Of a stretch of DNA of 64,000 nucleotides, positions 32,075 to 39,679 are shown in pieces. The notes under the pieces are model-generated. The model was not told where the DNA came from and did not search any database. It saw nothing but the letters and a program-made list of their open reading frames with translations. Both the position numbers and the translations under genes were made by a program. Positions within the stretch are counted from its first letter, which is position 1, and every line of letters starts with the position of its first letter. Source of the stretch: Bacteroidaceae bacterium (GTDB lineage Bacteria > Bacteroidota > Bacteroidia > Bacteroidales > Bacteroidaceae); the NCBI GenBank assembly GCA_017524545.1, contig JAFXVN010000072.1, forward strand, positions 1 to 64,000. Direction: 5' to 3'.

Positions 32075-32112
32075 AACCTTTTCCTGATTTCAGAAAAGCG
32101 GGTCGTGCGAAG

Positions 32113-32583
32113 TCAGCATAGCTTCTCCACAACCCGCTCTAAGTAGCTGCGGTCTGTCTGGTCGAAGGTGGCGAGGCGGTCGCTGTCGATGTCAAGGACA
32201 GCAATGATGACGCCTTCCCTAAAGACAGGGACAACGATTTCGCTCCTCGAGGCCGAGGAACAGGCGATATGCCCTGGGAACTTTTCAACGTCGGGCACCA
32301 CCTGCGTCTCTGCCTTCGCCCAAGCCGTGCCGCACACTCCCCTACCCTTCCGAATGCGGGTGCAGGCCATCGGACCTTGGAACGGACCGAGCACCAGCTC
32401 TTCGCCCACGACACGGTAGAAGCCAGTCCACCAGAAACCGAACGTCTCGTGCAGCATCGCCGCCACGTTCGCCATGTTGGCTATGAGGTCGCTTTCGCCC
32501 TCCACCACACTCGCAATCTGTGGCAGCAGAGCCTCGTACCGCTCCCGCTTCGTCTCGCCTGATATAATCAAATGCTCCGACAT
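32113..32583 (-). CDS. GAF-domain free methionine-(R)-sulfoxide reductase
   Basis: 156 residues forming one GAF domain. The three cysteines of fRMsr enzymes are present: MACTRIRKGRGVCGTAWA and HIACSSASRSEIVVPV, with the typical DIDSD near the end. These cytoplasmic enzymes reduce free methionine-R-sulfoxide as part of oxidative damage repair. It is transcribed away from the rep gene region and converges on the beta-helix gene. Confidence 0.88.
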   Translation of the reverse strand: MSEHLIISGETKRERYEALLPQIASVVEGESDLIANMANVAAMLHETFGFWWTGFYRVVGEELVLGPFQGPMACTRIRKGRGVCGTAWAKAETQVVPDVEKFPGHIACSSASRSEIVVPVFREGVIIAVLDIDSDRLATFDQTDRSYLERVVEKLC

Positions 32584-32611
32584 CGTAACTTTTGAATTGG
32601 GCCTCAGGGTC

Positions 32612-34060
32612 TTACATTTCCTGGAAGATGTACGTCAGCTTCTTGTCGGCACCGAAGGCACTGTAGAAATAGCTGATGATTTCGCTGAGGTGCTCTTCCC
32701 ACTGCTCCGAGACGAACTTGTTAGGCACAGAGACAAACACCGTCTTGTCGCGAACCGACCAGAGGCTGGCGCAGGTCATGTACTTATTGTAGAACTCCAG
32801 GCCAAGACGCTCGCGAGCCTTCTCCATCCAGAGGTTCCACTTCTGCAAGTAGATGGGCTGCACATACGGACGCTCCGGCTCTTCGTCCTTCACCTCGACG
32901 GCCTCGGCAAACTCCGGCTGCTTGGGTTTCTGCTGCTCCAAAAGCCAGCGGTACAGCACTTCCGTAACGTATGCATGGACATTGTCGGGCTGCTTCTCCT
33001 CGACGAGCTTGTCGATACGCGCCAGTTCGGGTTTCAGGTCGAGTCCGTCGTATATGAGGTCTTCTAATTTCGTCCATTCCATCGGCTGAAGTCCGTAACG
33101 GGTGATGAGCGTAGCCCTCATTTTGCCGAGATAGCTTTCGTGTTGCTGAGCCTGCCCCATCTTGCCCTCGATGATGGTGAAGCGGATGCTGTCTGGGTCG
33201 CCTCGGCTGATGCCGTGGGGATAAACTGGCTGGTACTCGAAGCAGAACTCCACCTTGCCCTCGTCCGAGAGTTTCCGCATCTCCTTCAATACAGGGTCGA
33301 GCACATCGCGATGGAATGCGCCATATTTGACGTACCTGTTCTCGACGATACGCTTGTGGTCTTTGCTGAAGGTGAGCACGCCGAAGAATTCCTTCAGGTC
33401 GATGTAGTTCACGGTACAGGCACCGATTTTGCGCCAGGCACTCAGGTAGATGTAGAGACGGGGCGTGCGGGGGCTGCGGCAAAGAGAGGTGATGCCTTTC
33501 AGGTGACGGGTGTAGCCCTTGCGAAGGTTCAGAATCTCGCGGGCACTCTCGTCCACCATCGAAATCTTGATGACACCCTTTCTGCGCACGCCTCCCTTGT
33601 AAGCGACTTTCTCGCCAGCGGCATTGATTTCTGCCTTTGGGAACTCTATCTTGTGGAAGACGTTCTGTTTCACATAATACTCTACACGCTCGTATTCATC
33701 GTAGCGCTTGTAGGACATATCCACATGAAGCAGAGCCTCACATGCCGCTTCCAACTCGTCGTACTTCTTTGGACTGATGCCCAGCTCCTTCAATGGAATC
33801 TCAAAGTTGAGCAAGTTGCCAGCCAAATCCTCTGGCTTGAAGAGGAATGTGCTCTCGCCCATGCTGAGCTGTTCGCGGATACGGTCCTGCAACTGTGCTA
33901 TTATGGCAATCATCAGATTGGTCTGCACCAGCGAGAAGTTTCCGCGTATCTGTGTATAGCTTACCGGATTGAGGATGAAGTCCAGGTCTCTGTTGCCTGA
34001 AAACGTCTGTACCAGTTCGTTTTTCGTGCTAACTATTGCCGGCCCTTTTTTCTTCGCCAT
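32612..34060 (-). CDS. Rep_3-type replication initiator with DnaA domain I-like C-terminus
   Basis: 482 residues. Residues about 10-290 form the Rep_3/RepB initiator (two winged-helix domains): NELVQTFSGNRDLDFILNP, SYTQIRGNFSLVQTNLMIAI, TPRLYIYLSAWRK, IDLKEFFGV. Such proteins bind iterons and open the origin of plasmids and secondary chromosomes. The last 85 residues (LWMEKARERLGLEFYNKYM, then TVFVSVPNKFVSEQWEEHL) resemble the N-terminal domain of DnaA, which recruits helicase. Divergent from it, starting 85 bases upstream, is a 24-bp iteron array. Very likely the initiator of this replicon. Confidence 0.85.
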   Translation of the reverse strand: MAKKKGPAIVSTKNELVQTFSGNRDLDFILNPVSYTQIRGNFSLVQTNLMIAIIAQLQDRIREQLSMGESTFLFKPEDLAGNLLNFEIPLKELGISPKKYDELEAACEALLHVDMSYKRYDEYERVEYYVKQNVFHKIEFPKAEINAAGEKVAYKGGVRRKGVIKISMVDESAREILNLRKGYTRHLKGITSLCRSPRTPRLYIYLSAWRKIGACTVNYIDLKEFFGVLTFSKDHKRIVENRYVKYGAFHRDVLDPVLKEMRKLSDEGKVEFCFEYQPVYPHGISRGDPDSIRFTIIEGKMGQAQQHESYLGKMRATLITRYGLQPMEWTKLEDLIYDGLDLKPELARIDKLVEEKQPDNVHAYVTEVLYRWLLEQQKPKQPEFAEAVEVKDEEPERPYVQPIYLQKWNLWMEKARERLGLEFYNKYMTCASLWSVRDKTVFVSVPNKFVSEQWEEHLSEIISYFYSAFGADKKLTYIFQEM

Positions 34061-34145
34061 TTCTGTTCTTTTTTATGTTTTCCGCTGCAAAATTAAACCA
34101 TTTCATCGTAATAAACAAATTATTTGCCGAAAAATGTTCCAACAA

Positions 34146-34392
34146 TTCGCACTTTGTTGCTCTTTATCTTTCGCACGACACTGTTTTATCGCTCTCGCAC
34201 CTCAATCTTCCGCATTTGCCGTACCTCTATTATCCCTTACCCATGCACCTCCATCATCCCATATCGACACACCCTAATTATCCTTCACCAATGCACCACA
34301 ATTATCCCCCTTCAAAGCACCTAAGTTATCCTATCGTCACACTTTAATTCTCCCTTACCGTTGCACCTCGTCCTTTTGCGCCCCAACTACCC
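34146..34392. repeat. 24-bp iteron array (replication origin)
   Basis: A GCACC-type core recurs at 34149, 34173, 34197, 34221, 34245, 34269, 34293, 34317, 34339 and 34363, exactly 24 bases apart except one 22-base step. The better copies read GCACCTCAATTATCC with a C/T-rich end. A degenerate extra copy is at 34378. Strict phasing immediately upstream of the initiator gene is the hallmark of iterons bound by a Rep_3 protein. Confidence 0.88.
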
Positions 34393-34494
34393 TACTCTTC
34401 CCGAAGTCCGCACAAAGTCCTCATGTTCTGTTCACCTTGTCTTCCCCATCCCCGCACTATATCTTCCGATTCTCCGCACCTCATCCCATATTAT

Positions 34495-34615
34495 ACGCTG
34501 ATAATCATTGACTTGCCACAAGCAATAATCTATATATAATAATAATGTGATAAACGATATTCTAAAAAACACCTTATTATTATAATAATTGAATATCTTA
34601 TTTAATTATGCCGTT
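34495..34615. other. AT-rich putative unwinding element
   Basis: Long A/T tracts (tatatataataataatg, ttattattataataattg) between the iteron array and the 22-bp repeats; a plausible melting region of the origin. Confidence 0.5.
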
Positions 34616-34653
34616 CTTTAAGTCCTTCATTTTCAGGCTTTACCTTATGTCTT

Positions 34654-34740
34654 GGTGCGAACATTAAGAACACCTGGTGCGAATAGACGGAACATTTAGT
34701 GCGAACTTCGTTAACTGTTCGTGCGGACTTTAGGTACATT
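34654..34740. repeat. Four 22-bp repeats with GTGCGAAC core
   Basis: GTGCG cores at 34655, 34677, 34699 and 34721, each followed by an A/T-rich half. The core is the reverse complement of the CGCAC found in the iterons and in the TCCGCACC words of 36.9-37.4 kb. Confidence 0.75.
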
Positions 34741-34744
34741 CTAC

Positions 34745-34980
34745 CTTTTTCCCTTCTATCTGAATACCTCCATATACAAATATCTAATCACTCGTATTTC
34801 TCCATATCCAAGTGTCTGTATATCCAAGTTTGCCAGTATTCAGGTCTCTGCATACATGGATATAAGTGTATGTGAGTATTTTTATACGCACATATATTGC
34901 TATCCACACATCTATATATCCCTTGCTATCTGCATACCCACATATTTGCAGATATTTACATATCTTATCCTAATTTCCCC
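34745..34980. repeat. AT-rich ATATCC/GTATTT words upstream of parA
   Basis: Recurrent CATATCCAAGTGTCTG, TATATCCAAGT, GCAGATATTTACATATC and similar words. Related words recur at 35041-35072 and, inverted, at 36022-36080, so parA is flanked by them on both sides. Confidence 0.6.
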
Positions 34981-35073
34981 ATAATTAAGCGATAAACCCA
35001 TTGGTTTTTGTTTCTGTTTCCGTGATTGAAAATATAAAAGTATGTAAATATGCACAAATATCTGCGTATTTGC

Positions 35074-35104
35074 TTGCGGTTTTCATGGAAAAGCTATATC
35101 TTTG
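35074..35104 (+). promoter_or_regulatory. parA promoter
   Basis: TTG at 35074-35076, 20-base spacer, TAtcTTTG at 35097-35104; 33 bases before the ATG at 35138. The upstream GTAAATATGCACAAATATCTG overlaps the expected operator region. Confidence 0.75.
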
Positions 35105-35137
35105 CATCGTCAATATAACAAGAAATAGAATAAGTAT

Positions 35138-36025
35138 ATGTCACAAGTAATTTCTCTTTTACATGATAAAGGTGGCTGTGCAAAGACAACGACCTGTGTC
35201 AATCTCGGTTTTGCGCTTTGGCTTCTTGGCAAAAAAGTCTTGCTCGTAGATACAGATCCGCAGTGCAATTTGACAGATACTGTCGATAAAACCGTGCATT
35301 TGGAAGCTGAAAGCACAATTTATGAATGGCTGCACGACGGTGTGCCTGGAGAGTCTCTTCCCCTTCCAATTTATACGCGATATGATGGGCTTGACTATGT
35401 GCCAGGCAGTCACAGTATGAGCAATATCAATGCAGAACTCCAATTGATGTATAATCGCGAACGTCGTTTGGCAGATTTCCTGAACCTTACCGACCCGGAA
35501 AGCGGCTTGAGAATCCGAGATATGTATGACTATGTCTTCATCGATTGTGCTCCGGGTGGTGAGACTTTGATGAACACTAATGCTTTGGTTGCCAGCGACT
35601 TCGTTATCGTGCCTACTGAGGCCGGTATCTATAGTCTTCAGGGGCTTCCGCGTCTGCTTGACTATATAAATAAGGTGCGCACTCAATTGCGTTGCCCTGT
35701 TTCAATCATGGGTTATCTCCTGGTGCGCTGGAACAAGAATCGCAATCTAAGCCGCGAAGTAAAAGAGTATTATGGTAACATTAAAGAAGTTAAGGCGCCT
35801 CTGTTCCCTGTTAGCATTCGTGAAAGCATAAGGTGTACCGAGTCGGTTGCCAATGAAATGTCTCTTTTTGAGTACGCCAGCAATAGCCCTGTTGCAGATG
35901 ACTACATGAGGGTTGCAGAATTTATGATTGGTCGCAAGGCTCGTCCAAAGAACTGGACACCAGCGCGTTGGGGACAGATTGCGAATGCGGCTTATCAGAC
36001 GTTCATGCGCGAGCGAAGTATGTAA
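35138..36025 (+). CDS. parA: ParA-family partition ATPase
   Basis: 295 residues. Deviant Walker A KGGCAKTTT (residues 11-19), Walker A' VDTDPQCNL and Walker B YVFIDCAPGGE mark the ParA/Soj family. It lacks an N-terminal DNA-binding domain, as in chromosome-like and type Ib systems. ParA binds DNA nonspecifically and moves replicon copies apart with the help of a centromere-binding protein, here most likely the product of the gene at 36127. Divergent from the replication initiator across the origin. Confidence 0.92.
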   Translation: MSQVISLLHDKGGCAKTTTCVNLGFALWLLGKKVLLVDTDPQCNLTDTVDKTVHLEAESTIYEWLHDGVPGESLPLPIYTRYDGLDYVPGSHSMSNINAELQLMYNRERRLADFLNLTDPESGLRIRDMYDYVFIDCAPGGETLMNTNALVASDFVIVPTEAGIYSLQGLPRLLDYINKVRTQLRCPVSIMGYLLVRWNKNRNLSREVKEYYGNIKEVKAPLFPVSIRESIRCTESVANEMSLFEYASNSPVADDYMRVAEFMIGRKARPKNWTPARWGQIANAAYQTFMRERSM

Positions 36026-36126
36026 ATATCTGGATATGCAGACACTTGGCTATTCGGGTGTTTGCGTATCGTCATATTCAAATAGACAAACAAAGAATTA
36101 ACTCACTAAACATTAAGCTAAAAGTA

Positions 36127-36498
36127 ATGGCTATTAAGAAGAAAACCTTGAATATCAGTCGTGTGGCAGAGGAAGCTACGCGCAATTTTGTTGCACCGAA
36201 GCCTTTGGCGACCAACGAGGCTGTTCGCACCCAGATAGTACAGGAAACGCCTGCGCCAAAGCCGATGCGTCGCGTCTGCACCATTCAGAAGGTGGGCGGC
36301 TTCAGTTTCTTCACGACGGAAGACGACCGCAATGCGCTCGACTACATTGCTTTCCGCCAGAAGCTCGAGAAGCAGAACATCGTTCGTGCTGCCCTCCATC
36401 AGTTCCTTCGCCAACACTACAAGGAGGGCCAGGGACTCGACGCAGAATCCCTGCGCATCATCGAGCAGTACGAAGATACAGTCTATCAGTGGGTATAA
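36127..36498 (+). CDS. Small putative centromere-binding partner of ParA (RHH-like)
   Basis: 123 residues from the ATG at 36127. The N-terminal 50 residues are basic and flexible; the C-terminal region (FFTTEDDRNALDYIAFRQKLEKQNIVRAALHQFLRQHY) has the strand-helix-helix spacing of ribbon-helix-helix proteins. Position after parA and size fit the small ParB/ParG-type partner of type Ib partition. A strong terminator follows at 36573, then four palindromic repeats at 36667-36748 that could be its binding sites. Family assignment is by layout, not by clear sequence identity. Confidence 0.6.
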   Translation: MAIKKKTLNISRVAEEATRNFVAPKPLATNEAVRTQIVQETPAPKPMRRVCTIQKVGGFSFFTTEDDRNALDYIAFRQKLEKQNIVRAALHQFLRQHYKEGQGLDAESLRIIEQYEDTVYQWV

Positions 36499-36572
36499 AA
36501 CCCCAGATATGGTGCTGCAAAATCCACAAAAAGAGTGAATATCCCTTGAAATAGGGTAGGGGAAAGAAAAAA

Positions 36573-36620
36573 GGCTCAAAATGTTGTAAATTATTTTCGC
36601 AACATTTTGAGCCTTTTCTC
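36573..36620 (+). terminator. Terminator after the par operon
   Basis: Perfect 14-bp stem GGCTCAAAATGTTG / CAACATTTTGAGCC with a 13-base loop and a T-rich tail. Confidence 0.92.
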
Positions 36621-36666
36621 TTTTACCTTTATGATACTGAAAGGTGCTATTTTTCATTAAACGTGC

Positions 36667-36748
36667 CTCGTTGCCCAACGGAACACGCTTAGTTGGTCAA
36701 TTAGGCCTGTTTAGTTGGGCAACTAAGCATGTTTAGTTAAGCAACTAA
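36667..36748. repeat. Four palindromes at 22-bp period, parS candidate
   Basis: CGTTGCCCAACG (36669), TTAGTTGGTCAATTAG (36689), TTAGTTGGGCAACTAA (36711) and TTAGTTAAGCAACTAA (36733), all with a GTTGnnCAAC-like centre and exactly 22 bases between centres. Placed just after the par operon. Confidence 0.8.
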
Positions 36749-36859
36749 ACTGCGTTTGTTTTTCTTCTGAATATCTGTTTCTTACCAAGTAGGTGCGGAT
36801 GGTTTGCCAAATCAACACGTTTTGTCAACGATTTTTACTTTTCGCGAGCTTTGTCACCA

Positions 36860-37420
36860 AAAAGTTGCACCTTTTTCGCACCTCTTTTCAATCTGGAACG
36901 ACCCATTTTGCGTGCTTTTGAGCTTCAAGGCACGAGAAATCTTCCTAAACTCCGCACCAACCTGCGCGAAATGCCCCGACAAGGTGCGAACTTTGGGAAG
37001 AGACTTCACCAGGCAAGTTTAATTCCCCTTTGAATCGCACGTGTATTGCCCAAAGTCTTGACCTAATCCGGGCAAAAGCTTCCCATAGTTCGCACCAAGA
37101 GCCTTTTCTTAGGGCTTTCACACCTTGAAATGTTCCCTATCTCCGCACTTGTAGCTTAAAATCTTCCCTAAGTCCGCACTTTAATGCCCCATGCCGAGAC
37201 TGTAATCGGTCAATATCTTCCCAAACTCCGCACCGAGGTGCTAAAACCGATAGGGTAGGGGTATAATATCTTCCCAAAGTCCGCACCAAGAGGACACTAC
37301 ATCCTTCATCCACTCCGATTCCGCAGGTCGTCCCGACCTACGGTTACTGAAAGGAGACGGTTTCACCGTCTTGGTGGTTTCTCTACGGATAATCATTATG
37401 AAACAGGTGCGGACTTTGGG
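36860..37420. repeat. Dispersed TTCCCAAAGTCCGCACC words
   Basis: Copies or near copies at 36878, 36940-36958, 36983 (inverted), 37081-37096, 37131-37148, 37161-37178, 37215-37234, 37267-37287 and 37405-37420 (inverted), plus one at 34399-34412 near the iterons. Several neighbours are 53-55 bases apart. Two small hairpins occur at 37324-37369. No gene is visible in this stretch. Confidence 0.65.
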
Positions 37421-37473
37421 AACAAAACGGAGCTAGTAAGAAAGAGTAGATAAGTAACCACGCAAAATTATCT

Positions 37474-37568
37474 CACACAGAAAGCACAGAAATCGCAGAA
37501 AGGCGAAGCGATGCTTCGCAGGGAAGCACAGAGTGCTTCTTTTCCGTGGTTTCCGTGATTTCCGTGTG
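37474..37568. repeat. 95-bp palindromic element
   Basis: Arms 37474-37501 and 37541-37568 (cacacagaaagcacagaaat against atttccgtgtg) are imperfect inverted repeats; the centre has a GCGAAGcgatGCTTCGC hairpin. It resembles small dispersed palindromic elements of Bacteroidales intergenic regions. Confidence 0.6.
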
Positions 37569-37724
37569 AAATTAAAACCCTGTTTCGTGTGATGAAGAAT
37601 ATGTAAAGTAATTGCGAACATTTACTTAACAAGAAAGCATAATAATTTGTGATTGATTTATGGTAATTTGTGTCTTTAACATATTTTTCTTTAAGCTCTG
37701 CAACAGAATGGCAGACCTTTTCCG

Positions 37725-37732
37725 TACCTTTG
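37725..37732 (+). promoter_or_regulatory. -7 element of the WYL gene
   Basis: TAccTTTG 18 bases before the ATG at 37750; it lies inside the longer open frame beginning at 37660, so the later start is used. Confidence 0.6.
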
Positions 37733-37749
37733 CAGAAAAAACAAGCAGT

Positions 37750-38706
37750 ATGAGCAGAGAAAAAGAAAGAGGACCGGGTTTGATGCGGAAATATGTCTGG
37801 GTGCTTGACACCATCCTTCGCCACCACAAAATTACGTTCCGCGAGCTGAACGACCTGTGGGTAGATGGAAACCTGAGCGGCGGAAAGGACCTGCCCAAGC
37901 GGACTTTCGACAACTGGTGCAACGCCATTGAGGACATTTTCGACATAGACATCGAAAACGAGCAGGGCGGCGACTACTGCTATTATATTAAGGATGAAAG
38001 GGAGTTCCGAAGGGACGAGCGGCGCATCTGGCTCTTCAACACCTTCAACGTCATCAATGCCCTTGGCGATTGCCAGCGCATCAAGGACCGCATCCTTCTG
38101 GAATATGTCCCGTCCGGCGAGCAGCATCTTCAGCCAATCATCGAGGCCATGAAGGAGGGCCGCGTGCTCAACATCACCTATCAAAGCTATTGGAACGAAG
38201 AGGAGAACGATTTTGATGTCCAACCCTATTGTGTGAAACTCTTCAAGCAGCGTTGGTATATGGTAGCCCGAAGTACAGACCCTTATTATTATAAGAAAGG
38301 GCCGTTCATCTATTCTCTTGACCGAATCAGGTCTCTTCGCACGAAAGACGAAACCTTCAAGATGCCAGAGGACTGGAGCGCAGAGGAGTTTTTCGAAGGC
38401 TGCTTTGGTATCATCGTCGAACAAAAGGTCAAGGTTCAGCCAGTCAAGCTGAAAGTGTCGGCAGGACAAGCCAACTATATCCGCGACCTCAAGCTTCACG
38501 AGTCGCAGCAAGAAATAGAGCGGAATGAAGAATACAGCATATTCAGGTACCGCTTGCGCCCATCCTTCGACTTCATCCAGGAACTGCTCTGGAACGGCAG
38601 CGACATGGAAGTGCTGGAACCCCTTTGGCTTCGCGACGAGATGGCAAGAATAGTGGAGCAAATGTGGAAGAAGTATAAAATGGTAAATGATAAAATGGTA
38701 AAATGA
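37750..38706 (+). CDS. WYL-domain transcriptional regulator
   Basis: 318 residues. An N-terminal winged-helix region (LMRKYVWVLDTILRHHKITFRELNDLWVDGNLSGGKDLPKRTFDNWCNAIEDIF) is followed by a WYL domain (VLNITYQSYW, QPYCVKLFKQRWYMVARS, YSLDRIRSL) and a WCX-like C-terminal domain. Such regulators bind nucleic-acid-like ligands and often control defence genes. The last residues KMVNDKMVK come from an AT-rich repeat (38677-38705), and the TGA overlaps the next start (ATGA), coupling it to the exonuclease gene. Confidence 0.85.
   Translation: MSREKERGPGLMRKYVWVLDTILRHHKITFRELNDLWVDGNLSGGKDLPKRTFDNWCNAIEDIFDIDIENEQGGDYCYYIKDEREFRRDERRIWLFNTFNVINALGDCQRIKDRILLEYVPSGEQHLQPIIEAMKEGRVLNITYQSYWNEEENDFDVQPYCVKLFKQRWYMVARSTDPYYYKKGPFIYSLDRIRSLRTKDETFKMPEDWSAEEFFEGCFGIIVEQKVKVQPVKLKVSAGQANYIRDLKLHESQQEIERNEEYSIFRYRLRPSFDFIQELLWNGSDMEVLEPLWLRDEMARIVEQMWKKYKMVNDKMVK
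38677..38705. repeat. AT-rich repeat at a gene junction
   Basis: aaaatggtaaat occurs twice, forming the end of the WYL gene and the start codon region of the exonuclease gene. Confidence 0.6.
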
Positions 38707-39194
38707 AAGACTTTGCAGCAATAGATTTTGAGACCGCCAATAACGAGCGCAGCAGTGTTTGTTCCGTTGGTGTCGTCATTGTTCGGGGCGGCGAGATAGT
38801 GGATAGCTTCTACTCCCTCATTCAGCCAGAACCGAACTACTACAACTACTGGTGCCAGCAGGTACACGGCCTTGGTTACGAAGACACAGACAATGCCCCC
38901 ATCTTCCCCGAAGTCTGGGCACAGATTGAGCCGCTCATCGAAGGCCTGCCCCTTGTTGCCCACAACCGACCCTTCGACGAGAGTTGCCTCAAGGCCGTGT
39001 TCCGTGTCTATCGGATGGACTATCCCGACTATGAGTTCCTCGACACCCTTTGCGTCTCCCGTCGCAAGTTCCCCTCCCTGCCGAACCACCAGCTCCAGAC
39101 TGTCGCCCAAGCCTGCGGCTTCTGCATGAAGAACCACCACCACGCCCTCGCCGATGCCGAGGCATGTGCCTGGATAGCAAGGGAGATACTGTAA
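38703..39194 (+). CDS. DnaQ-like 3'-5' exonuclease
   Basis: 163 residues of the DEDDh exonuclease family: AAIDFETAN (Asp and Glu, metal site), LVAHNRPFDESCL, and HHHALADAEACAWIA (His and Asp). Similar stand-alone proteins work in DNA repair or RNA processing. It is translationally coupled to the WYL regulator upstream. Its last 18 bases (39177-39194) recur at 45098-45115 on the far side of the DUF262 island. Confidence 0.88.
   Translation: MKDFAAIDFETANNERSSVCSVGVVIVRGGEIVDSFYSLIQPEPNYYNYWCQQVHGLGYEDTDNAPIFPEVWAQIEPLIEGLPLVAHNRPFDESCLKAVFRVYRMDYPDYEFLDTLCVSRRKFPSLPNHQLQTVAQACGFCMKNHHHALADAEACAWIAREIL
39177..39194. repeat. 18-bp direct repeat, left copy
   Basis: GCAAGGGAGATACTGTAA, the end of the exonuclease gene; 17 of 18 bases match 45098-45115. 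Confidence 0.7.
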
Positions 39195-39650
39195 TATGCA
39201 ATTTATGCATAAAACTCTTTCAACAAGTCGGGATTTCCGACAAGTTCAATAGCCAACCTGTGCAAATAATGCACTTGTTCCATTTGGGAACACGTGATAA
39301 AAGAATAATAGATAAGAATAACGTGCAGAATATATACGATAAAGATAACAACACGCATTTTTTGCGTGTTAATGACGAGGGGAACCCTGGTAAGTGCAAA
39401 ATTTGCACATACCACCCGACATGGCTCAACCTGTAAAGATTTCTTACAAGTTCAAAGGCTAACCAGTGCAAACAAAGCAACAATCAAGAAATACTTGACA
39501 GAACAAAAGAAAGGAACAAACAATCTGTGGTACTCTCAAATTATGCGACTACCACTTATTATAAAGGATAAACAGACAAACAGAAAAGGAAGCAGGATTA
39601 GAAAGATTGAATATGTAGAAGGATGATTTCTTCATTTATAAATAAAATCG
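39195..39650. other. Non-coding gap with several different palindromes
   Basis: Contains dyads of similar build but different sequence: TCGGGATTTCCGA (39228), GTGCAAATAATGCAC (39260), GTTCCATTTGGGAAC (39277), ACACGCATTTTTTGCGTGT (near 39351), GTGCAAAATTTGCAC (39393) and GTAAAGATTTCTTAC (39433). A 37-base segment at 39238 recurs loosely at 39443. Small ORFs here look random. Confidence 0.55.
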
Positions 39651-39658
39651 TATCTTTG
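39651..39658 (+). promoter_or_regulatory. -7 element of the island's first gene
   Basis: TAtcTTTG 22 bases before the ATG at 39680; it lies inside the longer frame from 39623. Confidence 0.6.
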
Positions 39659-39679
39659 CAGAAGGAAATAAACAAAACT

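Noticed and set aside
34036-34347. Small ORFs in the iteron array
   Set aside because: They encode the repeat itself (periodic HPNYPS-like peptides) and come in three frames; they are products of the tandem DNA repeat.
37468-38721. 417-codon minus-strand frame opposite the WYL gene
   Set aside because: Extends through the palindromic element and lacks domains; the WYL gene fits on the plus strand.
39220-39483. Small ORFs in the gap before the DUF262 island
   Set aside because: Similarity within the ORF comes from the loose direct repeat and palindromes; no start signal or family.
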